From: Streptomyces mangrovi
GTDB taxonomy: Bacteria; Actinomycetota; Actinomycetes; Streptomycetales; Streptomycetaceae
Length of the DNA: 64,000 nt
Assembly (NCBI RefSeq): GCF_900114215.1
Contig: NZ_FOSG01000012.1
Coordinates: 1 to 64,000 of the forward strand
Reading direction: 5' to 3'
In this document: positions 52,539-60,707 of the stretch, piece after piece
How positions within the stretch are numbered: position 1 is the first letter of the stretch
Layout: the number at the start of each line of letters is the position of its first letter
The notes under the pieces: model-generated
Database searches by the model: none
What the model was told of the DNA's origin: nothing
What the model saw: only the letters and a program-made list of their open reading frames with translations
Position numbers and translations under genes: made by a program

Positions 52539-52862
52539 ATGAGCGCCGAGGATCTCGAGAAATACGAGACCGAGATGGAGCTGAAGCTCTACCGGGAGTA
52601 CCGGGACGTCGTCGGCTTGTTCAGGTACGTGATCGAGACCGAACGCCGTTTCTATCTCACCAACGACTACGAGATGCAGGTGCACTCGGTTCAGGGCGAG
52701 GTCTTCTTCGAGGTCTCGATGGCCGACGCCTGGGTGTGGGACATGTACCGGCCGGCCCGCTTCGTCAAGCAGGTGAGGGTGCTCACCTTCAAGGACGTGA
52801 ACATCGAGGAGCTGAACAAGAGCGATCTGGACCTGCCCGAGGACTCCGACTTCAAGAGGTGA
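52539..52862 (+). CDS. DUF2469 protein
   Basis: A 107-aa conserved actinobacterial protein (MSAEDLEKYETEMELKLYREYRD...) rich in Glu, Tyr and Phe, cytosolic, function unknown. It is nearly always found downstream of signal peptidase and before yraN-comM-dprA. AAGGGG lies 7 bp upstream of the ATG. Confidence 0.92.
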   Translation: MSAEDLEKYETEMELKLYREYRDVVGLFRYVIETERRFYLTNDYEMQVHSVQGEVFFEVSMADAWVWDMYRPARFVKQVRVLTFKDVNIEELNKSDLDLPEDSDFKR

Positions 52863-53045
52863 GCCCGGAGCCGGCCGTCGCTTCCATCACTCCCGTCGCT
52901 TCCGTCGCTCCGTCAAAGCCGCGCCTGTGGGATGCCCCTTGCGGGTGAGCGGGATATCCACAACCGGTCGGTAGTCCACCGAATCGGACCATGATCATCC
53001 GCCCTGCCTCCCCGGCCGCCACAGTCGGCGCCGGAGGTGGTACCG

Positions 53046-53420
53046 ATGAACGGCAGGAACGCACTCGGGCGCTACGGCGAGGACCTGGCCGCCCGGCGGC
53101 TGCGCGAGATGGGCATGGCCGTCCTCGAACGGAACTGGCGCTGCCGGGGCGGCGAGATCGACATCGTCGCCCGGGACGCCGACGCACTCGTCGTCTGCGA
53201 GGTCAAGACACGCCGGGCCGGCCCGTACGGGCATCCGATGTCGGCCGTGACCCCGCGCAAGGCCGCGCGGCTGCGCAGACTCGCCTCCCAGTGGCTCAGC
53301 GAACGCTGGCTCGCCCGGTACGGCCGCCCGCCGACCGGGGGTGTGCGCATCGACCTCGTCGGCGTCGTCCTGCCCGAGCGCGGCGCCCCCCGGGTGCAGC
53401 ACGTGAAGGGGGTGGCCTGA
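53046..53420 (+). CDS. yraN: YraN/UPF0102 nuclease-fold protein
   Basis: A 124-aa protein with the restriction-endonuclease-like core GGEIDIVARDADALVVCEVKTRR (E-x-D and E-V-K catalytic-type residues). Family role is unproven; linked to DNA processing by its stable neighbourhood with comM and dprA. ATG 53046 has GGAGGT 7 bp upstream. The stop is 1 bp before comM. Confidence 0.93.
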   Translation: MNGRNALGRYGEDLAARRLREMGMAVLERNWRCRGGEIDIVARDADALVVCEVKTRRAGPYGHPMSAVTPRKAARLRRLASQWLSERWLARYGRPPTGGVRIDLVGVVLPERGAPRVQHVKGVA

Positions 53421-53421
53421 C

Positions 53422-55032
53422 ATGGGCTTCGCCCGTACCTGCTCGGTCGCCCTCGTGGGCGTCGAGGGCGTGGTCGTCGAGGTCCAGGCCGATCTCGAAC
53501 CGGGGCTGGCCACCTTCACCCTCGTCGGCCTGCCGGACAAGAGCCTGGTGGAGAGCCGCGACCGGGTCAGGGCCGCGGTCGTCAACTCCGGTGTCGACTG
53601 GCCGCAGAAGAAACTCACCGTCGGGCTCAGCCCCGCCTCGGTGCCCAAGAGCGGCAGCGGGTTCGACCTGGCGGTCGCCTGTGCGGTGCTCGGAGCCGCC
53701 GAACGGATCGACCCCCGCGAACTCACCGGACTCGTGATGATCGGCGAGCTGGGTCTGGACGGGCGCGTCCGGCCCGTCCGCGGTGTCCTGCCCGCGGTCC
53801 TGGCCGCCGCGGACGCCGGATACCGCCAGGTCGTCGTCGCCGAGCAGACCGCGTCCGAGGCCGCGCTGGTCCCCGGCGTCTCCGTCCTCGGAGTCCGCTC
53901 CCTGCGCCAGCTCGTGGCCGTCCTCACCGACGAACCCGTCCCCGAGGAGGAGGGCCCGGAGGGGCACGGCACCGACGCCACCATGCTCGCCGGTCTCACG
54001 GTGCCCGGCGCGGGCGGAGGGATCGCGGGGCTGGGCGGCGAACGCCGGGTGGACCTCGCCGAGGTCGCCGGTCAGAAAGCCGCCCGCAGGGCTCTGGAGG
54101 TGGCCGCCGCGGGGCGCCACCACATCTTCTTCAAGGGACCGCCGGGCGCGGGCAAGACCATGCTGGCCGAACGGCTCCCCGGGCTGCTGCCGCCGCTCAC
54201 CCCCAAGGAGGCACTGGAGGTCACCGCCGTCCACTCCGTCGCCGGGGCGCTGCCGCCCGGCCAGCCGCTGGTCGAGCGGCCTCCCTACTGCGCTCCGCAC
54301 CACTCGGCCACCACCGCCTCCCTGGTGGGCGGCGGCAGCGGTCTGCCCAGGCCCGGGGCCGTCTCCCTCGCCCACCACGGCGTGCTCTTTCTGGACGAAG
54401 CGGCCGAATGCGGCGCACGGGTGCTCGACGCACTGCGCCAGCCGCTGGAGTCGGGGCAGGTCGTCGTGGCCCGGGCCCAGGGCATGATGCGCATGCCCGC
54501 CCGCTTCCTGCTCGCCCTCGCCGCCAACCCGTGCCCCTGCGGCCGGCACGGCTCCCGGGGCGGCGGCTGCGAGTGCAGGCCCTCGACGGTCAGACGCTAT
54601 CGGGCACGGCTCTCCGGGCCGCTGCTGGACCGCGTCGACCTCCGGGTCACCGTCGAACCCGTCACCCGCTCCGAGCTGACGGCCTCCGGCGCCCGGCCGG
54701 AGTCCACCGAGACCGTGGCCGCCCGCGTACTCACCGCACGTGAGCGCGCCGCCGTCCGCTACGCCGACACGCCATGGCGCACCAACAGCGAGGTCCCCGG
54801 CCACGAACTGCGGACCCGGTGGCCCGGGAGCCCGGGGTCGCTCGGCCGGGCCGAGGAGGACATGGAACGCGGTCTGCTCACCGCACGAGGCCTGGACCGC
54901 GTCCTGCGGGTCGCTTGGACCCTGGCCGACCTCGCCGGGCACGACCGGCCCACCGCCGAGGACGTGGACGGCGCGCTGGAACTGCGCACCGGGGTACGGC
55001 GCGGCACGGCACTCGCCGGAGGCCGGGCGTGA
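53422..55032 (+). CDS. comM: YifB/ComM-family Mg-chelatase-like AAA+ ATPase
   Basis: A 536-aa AAA+ protein. N-terminal Lon-like domain (VEVQADLEPGLATFTLVGLPD...), Walker A GPPGAGKTMLAERLPGLLPPL, Walker B GVLFLDEAAE and a Cys cluster PCPCGRHG...CEC. ComM is a branch-migration helicase in natural transformation of proteobacteria; the role in Streptomyces is unknown. The stop overlaps dprA (GTGA). Confidence 0.93.
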   Translation: MGFARTCSVALVGVEGVVVEVQADLEPGLATFTLVGLPDKSLVESRDRVRAAVVNSGVDWPQKKLTVGLSPASVPKSGSGFDLAVACAVLGAAERIDPRELTGLVMIGELGLDGRVRPVRGVLPAVLAAADAGYRQVVVAEQTASEAALVPGVSVLGVRSLRQLVAVLTDEPVPEEEGPEGHGTDATMLAGLTVPGAGGGIAGLGGERRVDLAEVAGQKAARRALEVAAAGRHHIFFKGPPGAGKTMLAERLPGLLPPLTPKEALEVTAVHSVAGALPPGQPLVERPPYCAPHHSATTASLVGGGSGLPRPGAVSLAHHGVLFLDEAAECGARVLDALRQPLESGQVVVARAQGMMRMPARFLLALAANPCPCGRHGSRGGGCECRPSTVRRYRARLSGPLLDRVDLRVTVEPVTRSELTASGARPESTETVAARVLTARERAAVRYADTPWRTNSEVPGHELRTRWPGSPGSLGRAEEDMERGLLTARGLDRVLRVAWTLADLAGHDRPTAEDVDGALELRTGVRRGTALAGGRA

Positions 55033-55907
55033 CCGGCCGTGAGGAGCGAGTGGCCCGGGCGGCGCTCACCAGGATCGGGGAGCCCGGAGACGAGGCGATG
55101 AACCGGTGGCTCGACCGGTACGGGGCGGTGGAGACGCTCAAGGCGTTCGGATCCGACTCCCCGCTGCCCGGCGCGTCCCGGGCCCGCTGGGCCGGGCTGC
55201 GCAAGCGCGCGCGAGGACTCGACCCCGAGGCCGACCTCGACACGATCGGTGGGCTGGGCGGGCGCTTCGTCTGCCCGGGTGACCCCGAGTGGCCGAGTCA
55301 GCTGGAGGACCTGGGCGACGGACGCCCCGTGGGCCTGTGGGTGCGCGGCAGGGCCTCGCTGCGGATGTGGGCACTGCGGTCGGTCGCCGTCGTCGGCTCC
55401 CGGGCGTGCACGGACTACGGCGCCCATGTAGCCGCGACGCTCGGTTCCAGCCTGGCCTCCCGTGGCTGGACGGTGGTCTCCGGCGCCGCGTACGGAGTGG
55501 ACGGCGCCGCGCACAGCGGGGCTCTGGCGGTGGAGGGAGCGACCGTCGCGGTCCTGGCCTGCGGGGTCGATGTGGCTTACCCGCCGGGCAACGGCGAGCT
55601 GATCCGGCGCGTCGGGGAGCAGGGACTGCTGGTCGCGGAGCTGCCGCCCGGCGACCACCCCACCCGCAGCCGTTTCGTCCTGCGCAACCGCGTGATCGCG
55701 GCCCTCACCCGCGGCACCGTGGTGGTGGAGGCGGAGCTGCGCAGCGGCTCGCTGGTCACCGCGCGGCGGGCTCTCGGGTTGGGCAGGCTCACCATGGGCG
55801 TTCCAAGACCCATACACCAGGGTGCCGCTCCGATTCCGGCTCCAGACCGCCGCCTGACCGAAACAACCCTCCATCTGACTTCTCTGACCGACGCCCCCGG
55901 TCGTTAA
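55029..55907 (+). pseudogene. dprA: dprA, 3' part replaced by integrated element
   Basis: DprA loads RecA on incoming single-stranded DNA. The frame has the SAM-like N-terminal helices and the Rossmann core VAVVGSRACTDYGAHVAATL, VSGAAYGVDGAAHSGAL, CGVDVAYPPGN, SRFVLRNRVIAALT and VVVEAELRSGSLVTARRAL. It then leaves the family after TMGVP (55794-55804) and ends in about 35 unrelated residues with atypical codons (GTT, CCA, AGA, ACA), for 292 aa compared with the usual 370-400. The C-terminal winged helix is missing. The fragment may still be expressed because most of the core remains, but it is best treated as disrupted. GTG start overlaps the comM stop. Confidence 0.85.
55794..55813. other. 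Candidate attL site in dprA
   Basis: ATGGGCGTTCCAAGACCCAT is an imperfect palindrome (ATGGG-N2-TT-CC-AA-N2-CCCAT) centred on a CC dinucleotide at 55803-55804, exactly where dprA stops resembling the family. Imperfect dyads round a central dinucleotide are typical of serine-integrase attachment sites. The site type is inferred; the right end is outside the window. Confidence 0.5.
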
Positions 55908-55964
55908 CGCTAGGCTGATTTGCACTCACGTAGAGCAGCAGACGCGGACGATCGGGGGACAGCC

Positions 55965-56609
55965 ATGACGCGCACCGCTGTGGGCGGGGATGAGGAGGAG
56001 CCCGAAAGGAGCAATGCGGGGAGGAGCGGCGTAGCTGTCAGCGGCAGCATCTACGGCTCGGTTGTGCAATTCGTCAACACTGGGTCGATTGAGAGAAACC
56101 CTGCTCCATCAGAGCCCGACCTGGCGACCCAGCGGCAAAACTTCTTCTTCGACTTCCTCAAGCAGGCGCTCAAGCAAGCCGAGACCACGTTCCGGCTGAG
56201 CGTGTTCTTCATGTCCGGCGGGGCGCTCATCTTGCTGGTCGGCGGCTGCCTGGCGCTGGCCAACGCAGGCAACCCGGACTGGAGCTACCTGCCGGTACTG
56301 ACCGCGCTGAGTGGTCTGTTGATCACCTCATGTGGCGGTGCGTTCGCCCTTCACTCGCACCGGGCACGCAAGCATCTGACCGAGCAGGCCGAGCGCATCC
56401 ACAAGAACATCCAGGACGACCGCACCCTTGAGCAGGCCACCGCCCTGATCGACCGCATCGAGGATGACGACCTTCGGGACCGTCTCAAGAGCGTGACCGC
56501 GCTGCGGACCCTCGGTCTGTCTCCTGACCCCGGCACGGTCACCGACCGCCTGTTGCCGGGCCAGGGCGGAACGACAGGTGAGATCGAACCCGGCGGCTCT
56601 ACCCGCTGA
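55965..56609 (+). CDS. Putative cell-death/immunity protein: amyloid-like motif plus TRADD-N-associated two-helix membrane domain
   Basis: A 214-aa protein. Residues 1-20 are acidic. Residues 23-42 (GVAVSGSIYGSVVQFVNTGSI) match the glycine-spaced, RHIM/BASS-type amyloid signalling pattern [V]-S-G-x-[IV]-x-G-x-V-V-Q. Residues 58-77 form an amphipathic helix (NFFFDFLKQALKQAETTFRL) running into two transmembrane segments (about 78-99 and 109-130), then a charged coil (133-185). The helix-2TM part resembles the membrane domain associated with bacterial TRADD-N, found in cell-death and conflict systems. Family match is by eye. CGGGGGAC lies 6 bp before the ATG. First gene inside the element, as expected for cargo. 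Confidence 0.7.
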   Translation: MTRTAVGGDEEEPERSNAGRSGVAVSGSIYGSVVQFVNTGSIERNPAPSEPDLATQRQNFFFDFLKQALKQAETTFRLSVFFMSGGALILLVGGCLALANAGNPDWSYLPVLTALSGLLITSCGGAFALHSHRARKHLTEQAERIHKNIQDDRTLEQATALIDRIEDDDLRDRLKSVTALRTLGLSPDPGTVTDRLLPGQGGTTGEIEPGGSTR

Positions 56610-56662
56610 CAGCCTGAGAGCCCCGGAGGTCACGGCGACCTCCGGGGCTCGCAGGCTGTCAG
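56606..56662. terminator. Large symmetrical convergent terminator
   Basis: Arms 56606-56631 and 56637-56662 pair over 26 positions with one A/G mismatch and a 5-nt loop. The left arm contains the stop of the rightward gene, the right arm the stop of the leftward gene. Confidence 0.9.
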
Positions 56663-56982
56663 GGGCGGTTACCGCGTCCTCTGGCGATGCCCTCGCGAAC
56701 GATGTCCTCCCAGCCCAGGTCGGCGGCCACCCGCAGCGCGTCCTTGGCGGTGACCACGTCGCCCGAGACCTGCTGGATCTGGTGACCGCCGATCCCGGCC
56801 GCGATGAGCAGCGACTTGAGTTTCGAGTCGTGCCCGGCGGCGAACGTGCGGTGAGTCGTGTCGGCGCAACCGGTGTCCCTCCGTTGCCAGACCTTGTCGC
56901 CCTTGGCCCCCTCGTGGACCAGCACCAGATACGAGTAACTGCCGCACGTGCAGGGGCGGTTGGAAGGTGTCGTTGTCGTCAT
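56659..56982 (-). CDS. Small element-borne protein, function unknown
   Basis: A 107-aa protein of no recognised family: an N-terminal CTCGSYSYLVLVHEG with a CxC pair, a later lone Cys and His residues (GCADTTHRTFAAGHDSKLKS) that could complete a metal site, and a helical C-terminus (AKDALRVAADLGWEDIVREGI). ATG 56982 is chosen because TATGCT ends 7 bp upstream, implying a leaderless start; an ATG at 56994 is also in frame. Confidence 0.65.
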   Translation of the reverse strand: MTTTTPSNRPCTCGSYSYLVLVHEGAKGDKVWQRRDTGCADTTHRTFAAGHDSKLKSLLIAAGIGGHQIQQVSGDVVTAKDALRVAADLGWEDIVREGIARGRGNRP

Positions 56983-57042
56983 GGGCGAGAGCATAAGGGC
57001 GGCAAGTGATGATCTGTACAGGGTTGCGCCGGAATGGCGTGA

Positions 57043-57225
57043 TCAGGCGGTACGGGCAGGTGGTCGGCCGGAGCCGTCGCACCGAGGGCACTCGCACGGC
57101 GGCCACACTCCCGAGATCAGCGGAACGTCGGGCAGCCGTTCGGGTGGCGACGCCCAACGGCTGACCTCCTGTCGCCGCCTCGTCACCGGGTTGACCTTGT
57201 AGACCCTGATCCAGAAATCGGCCAC
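57043..57225 (-). CDS. Very small protein with CxCxxC motif
   Basis: A 60-aa protein (MADFWIRVYKVNPVTRRRQEV...) ending in PPCECPRCDGSGRPP, a CxCxxC knuckle like half a DnaJ-type zinc motif. Function unknown. GTG 57225 has AAGGGGG 6 bp upstream. It diverges from the GntR-type gene and probably forms a unit with the next leftward gene. Confidence 0.6.
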   Translation of the reverse strand: MADFWIRVYKVNPVTRRRQEVSRWASPPERLPDVPLISGVWPPCECPRCDGSGRPPARTA

Positions 57226-57345
57226 GTGTCGCGCCCCCTTGTGTCGCACTCACCAGGACTTATCGAGTTATCGCGCTGATCGAGTGTACGCGTGCTCTCG
57301 TGCTCTCGGTAGCGCACCGTGGTACGTGCTCGTAGCGTCGCCAGC

Positions 57346-57594
57346 GTGAGTGATCTTGAGCTTGACCGCAGCAAGCCGGTGTGGAAGCAGGTGGCCGCCG
57401 AGGTCGAGCGGCGCATCGACGCCGGTACGTACCCGGCTGGCGAACGCCTGCCCGGTCTGGTGGCTCTGTCGACCGAGTTCGGCGTGGCGGTGTCGACGAT
57501 CCAGAAGGCGCTGGCGCACTTGAAGACTCAGGGTGTCGTGCGCGTCGAGCTTGGGCTTGGCACGTGGCCGGTGCCTCCGGCCGACCGGGGTTAA
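57346..57594 (+). CDS. Short GntR-type winged-helix regulator
   Basis: An 82-aa protein that is only a GntR winged helix: PVWKQVAAEVERRIDAGTYPAGERLPGL then LSTEFGVAVSTIQKALAHLKTQGVV as recognition helix and wing. No effector domain. Such proteins control transfer or excision in actinomycete elements (KorSA of pSAM2 is GntR-type). GTG lies 7 bp after TAGCGT, so probably leaderless. Confidence 0.85.
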   Translation: MSDLELDRSKPVWKQVAAEVERRIDAGTYPAGERLPGLVALSTEFGVAVSTIQKALAHLKTQGVVRVELGLGTWPVPPADRG

Positions 57595-57964
57595 GCACCC
57601 CGCGCCCACGGACGCCCACGGAAGACCACGAGACGGCCACCCCCGGCCCAGACGCCCGGGGTGGCCGTTCTGTGCGCCCGGAGACCCCACCGGAGCCCGG
57701 GACGACCCCACACCGCGCCACCGGCCCGGCCGGGGGACCGCCGGGGTGTCATGTTGGCGTTCCGCGACTTGGCCGGCCGCACGACGAGTGACCGCGCTGG
57801 AACGTCCCGTGCACCGGTAATACCGCACAGACCGTGGGCCGTGCTGTACTGGGTGCATCCGGGCGGCACAGCCCCCGGTCAGACCCCTCGCTTATGGCGA
57901 GTTGAGGTCCAAGTTTCCGCATGGCGGCGAATTCCACCTGACATTCCTGTCCCTGGAGCCTGCC
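57595..57964. other. Gene-free stretch with a terminator
   Basis: 370 bp without a convincing gene. A hairpin ACGGCCACCCC (57633-57643) with GGGGTGGCCGT (57658-57668) ends the GntR-type gene. A slightly A+T-richer part near 57890-57950 probably carries the promoter for the next regulator. Confidence 0.6.
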
Positions 57965-58201
57965 ATGAAGTTCGAGTTCGAATTCGACCCTGACGCGCTG
58001 CGTCGCATCAGGCTGGAGCGCGGTCTGTCCCAGAACAAGCTGGCCGCCAAGGTCGGCCGCCCGGCCACCGACATCAGCCGGATCGAGCGCGGGCGAGGCG
58101 GCCTCTCCGTCCCCGCGCTGGCCACCCTTGCCCGCGCCCTCGACGCCCCGATGGACGCCTTCATCAAGGCAGCGGATGACCGAGAGCCGGTGTCGGCGTG
58201 A
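57965..58201 (+). CDS. XRE-family helix-turn-helix protein
   Basis: A 78-aa lambda-Cro-like DNA-binding protein: ALRRIRLERGLSQNKLAAKVGRPATDISRIERGRG with the helix-turn-helix at about 24-45. The preceding FEFEFD strand is unusual. Directly upstream of the replication gene, so a likely copy-control regulator. Its stop overlaps a 26-codon frame (TGATG). Confidence 0.88.
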   Translation: MKFEFEFDPDALRRIRLERGLSQNKLAAKVGRPATDISRIERGRGGLSVPALATLARALDAPMDAFIKAADDREPVSA

Positions 58202-58281
58202 TGGAGATGCGCGACGCCCGACCGATGACGGAGTCCGAGCGAAAGAGGCTCCTCCGAATTCTCTTCGGTCCGAAGAAGTAG
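58201..58281 (+). CDS. Predicted 26-residue peptide coupled to the XRE gene
   Basis: ATG shares its A with the XRE stop. The frame encodes MEMRDARPMTESERKRLLRIL followed by FGPKK, a basic amphipathic helix. Coupling, charge and position before the replication gene argue for a real product, but with 26 codons it cannot be proven from sequence. Confidence 0.45.
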   Translation: MEMRDARPMTESERKRLLRILFGPKK

Positions 58282-58295
58282 CCCGAACATGAATC

Positions 58296-58332
58296 GACCC
58301 CCGGGGGTGGCGGCCAAACCAGCCCGGGGGTC
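58296..58332 (+). terminator. Hairpin before the replication gene
   Basis: GACCCCCGGG (58296-58305) pairs perfectly with CCCGGGGGTC (58323-58332) around a 17-nt loop, 20 bp before the replication gene. It could be an attenuator or terminator limiting read-through. Confidence 0.55.
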
Positions 58333-58352
58333 AGAGAGAAAGCGACACCCCC

Positions 58353-60632
58353 ATGAAAACCCAGACCTTCCCCTCTGCGCAAGCGCAGGACGAGGTGCCT
58401 CAGCACGACACCAGCCGCGCCGCGTACTTCGCTGATCTGGGCTTCGGCGTGGTGCCGATGCCGACCAACAAGAAGATGCCGACCTACAAGGGCTGGCCGG
58501 ACCTCGCCATGACCGACCCGGAAGAGGTCGAGGAGATGTGGCGGTCGTTCGCGCCGCACGGGTGGCAGAACATCGCGCTGACCCTGGCGAACTTCACCGT
58601 CGTGGACGTCGACCCCAAGAACGGCGGCACGGCCTCGCTGGCCAAGCTGGAGGCCGACTACGGATCGTTGCCGCTGACCCGGACCCACCACACGGCATCC
58701 GGACCCGACAGCCTCCACTTCATCTACCGGGCCGACCCCGCCCGGCCGCTCAAGAGCGCGCCACTCGACCCGGGCCGGTACCCCGGCATCGACATCAAGA
58801 CCGGGCGCGGGTCGCTGATCGTCGCACCCGGGTCGGTGATCGGCGGGAAGCGGTACGAGGTGGTCAGCGACCGCGAGCCCATCGTGGCCCCTCCGTGGCT
58901 CTCGGAGATCCAGCAGGCCGCCCGGCACCCGGGCGGGTCCTCCGTGCGCTCCCGTACCCCGTCCCGGGCCGCCGCGACCCCTGCGGGGAGCCACCCCGGC
59001 GGCGCGAGCCTGGCGGAGCTGCGCGCGCTACCGCCGGACCACCCCGGGCGCGATAACGCCTGGCTGTGCCGGGTGGCCGGGCACCTCGCCCGCAAGCACA
59101 CCGACTACGACACCTACCTCCGTGAGCTGCGCGAGATCGACAGCGAATCCGAGGTGCCTCACGAGGAGGACCGATTCATGAAGACCGCCCGTTCGATCTG
59201 GGAGCGCGAGCAGGCCAAGGAGCAGCCGAAGATCAGCGCGCCGACCGCTGACAGGCCCAAGTCGATTCTGTGGCACCACGATCACACCGACCTGGGCAAC
59301 GGGCGGCGACTCCGTGACCTCCACGGCGAGGACATGCGCCACGCCCCCGGGTGGGGCTGGCTGACCTGGGACGGTCGACGGTGGGCGCGCGGTGACGGCC
59401 AGGCCCGGCGGTTCATGCACAACGTGGCCGACAAGATCTCCGAGGCGATCGAGGAGATGGAAGAGAAGCAGCGCGGCGAGGACCTGATGCGCTGGTTCGG
59501 CCGATCCTGCTCCGGGCCGGGCATCAGCGCTGCGCTCAGTGAGGCGTCGGTGATGCTGCCGATCGAGACGGAGATCTCAGACTTCGACGCCGACCCGTAC
59601 AAGCTGCTCGTCGGTAACGGCGTGGTGGACTTGCGGACGGGCGAGCTGCTGCCGGTTGACCGGAAGTACCTGCTGACCCGGGGCACGACGGTCGAGTACG
59701 ACCCGAACGCCAAGTGTCCGATGTGGATGGACTTCCTCGGCTGGGCCTTTCAGGGCGACATCGAGATGATCGAGTACATCCAGCGCATGTTCGGGATGTG
59801 CCTGATCGGCAACAACGCGCACCAGGTCGCGTTCTTCCTGTACGGGCCTGGTCGGTCGGGCAAGACCACCCTGACGCGAGTGTTGTCGAGGCTGCTCGGT
59901 GACTACGCCACCTCGGCCGATCTCAGCGTCTTCAACGAGTCGAGCAGCGGACACAACGAGCCCTTGGCCCGGCTGGCGGGTGCGCGGCTGGTCGTGTTCT
60001 CCGAGACCCGGCAGGGCCAGCGCATCAACGAGGCGCAGTTCAAGAAGTTCACGGGCGAGGACACCCTCACGGCCTCGTACAAGAACAAGAGCTGGTTCGA
60101 GTTCCTGCCCGCGTTCACGCCGGTCATGTTCGGTAACGCTCAGCCGTCCATCGCCTTCGACTCCGGCGTCGAGCGACGCATGAAGGTCATCCCGATGCGA
60201 GCGCAGATCAGCGACGGCCAGAAGAACCCGAAGCTGGTCGAACAGATGATGCTGAACGAGGGTCCGGCCATCATGGCGTGGGCGGTCGAGGGGGCCCGGC
60301 TGGCAGCAGCCGAGAGCTTCGTGCCTGACCCGCCCCAGGTCGCCCAGGCGGTCAAGGAGTACAAGCGCGAGAACGACCACATCGGCGACTTCATCGAAGA
60401 GTGCTTGGTCTTCACCGAGGGAGCCACCGTGGCCAGCGACGTGATCTGGGTCCGGTACACGGCGTGGGTGCAGGCGGGCGGCGTGGACTTCGTGAAGAAG
60501 GCCGACGACCGGGCCGGTAAGAGCCTGCTGGTCCGGATGCTCAAGACCTGGAGCATCGAGAACGGAACGCCCATCGAAACCTTCAAGTCCAGCAACGTAC
60601 GGAAGCTGCGCGGGGTCGCCCTGAGCGAGTGA
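58353..60632 (+). CDS. Prim-pol/SF3 helicase replication protein of the element
   Basis: A 759-aa fusion. The N-terminal archaeo-eukaryotic primase-polymerase domain (about 15-185) has D85-V-D87, H122 in SLHFIY and D147 in DIKTGRGSLIVAPGS, i.e. intact catalytic residues. A helical primase C-terminal linker (about 200-300) follows, then a D5-type N region (about 320-460). The superfamily 3 helicase has Walker A GPGRSGKT (498-505) and Walker B LVVFSE (546-551). A winged-helix-like end follows. It should unwind and prime the excised element at its own origin, as prim-pol replicases of AICEs or D5-like proteins of phages do. Codon use is like the host's. Start has only a weak GAGAGAAAG. Confidence 0.9.
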   Translation: MKTQTFPSAQAQDEVPQHDTSRAAYFADLGFGVVPMPTNKKMPTYKGWPDLAMTDPEEVEEMWRSFAPHGWQNIALTLANFTVVDVDPKNGGTASLAKLEADYGSLPLTRTHHTASGPDSLHFIYRADPARPLKSAPLDPGRYPGIDIKTGRGSLIVAPGSVIGGKRYEVVSDREPIVAPPWLSEIQQAARHPGGSSVRSRTPSRAAATPAGSHPGGASLAELRALPPDHPGRDNAWLCRVAGHLARKHTDYDTYLRELREIDSESEVPHEEDRFMKTARSIWEREQAKEQPKISAPTADRPKSILWHHDHTDLGNGRRLRDLHGEDMRHAPGWGWLTWDGRRWARGDGQARRFMHNVADKISEAIEEMEEKQRGEDLMRWFGRSCSGPGISAALSEASVMLPIETEISDFDADPYKLLVGNGVVDLRTGELLPVDRKYLLTRGTTVEYDPNAKCPMWMDFLGWAFQGDIEMIEYIQRMFGMCLIGNNAHQVAFFLYGPGRSGKTTLTRVLSRLLGDYATSADLSVFNESSSGHNEPLARLAGARLVVFSETRQGQRINEAQFKKFTGEDTLTASYKNKSWFEFLPAFTPVMFGNAQPSIAFDSGVERRMKVIPMRAQISDGQKNPKLVEQMMLNEGPAIMAWAVEGARLAAAESFVPDPPQVAQAVKEYKRENDHIGDFIEECLVFTEGATVASDVIWVRYTAWVQAGGVDFVKKADDRAGKSLLVRMLKTWSIENGTPIETFKSSNVRKLRGVALSE

Positions 60633-60707
60633 CCCGCAGGACGCGGGCGCGGGTGGAGCAGTCGGCCACCCGCGCCCCCGTTGCGTGTCCGGGTACTTGC
60701 GTCTCGC

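Noticed and set aside
52951..52970. DnaA-box-like ATATCCACA near yraN
   Set aside because: A single imperfect match with no cluster and no dnaA/dnaN nearby; not an origin.
57661..57993. Rightward open frame before the XRE gene
   Set aside because: It contains a terminator hairpin, has no ribosome site or recognisable sequence, and overlaps the start of the XRE gene.
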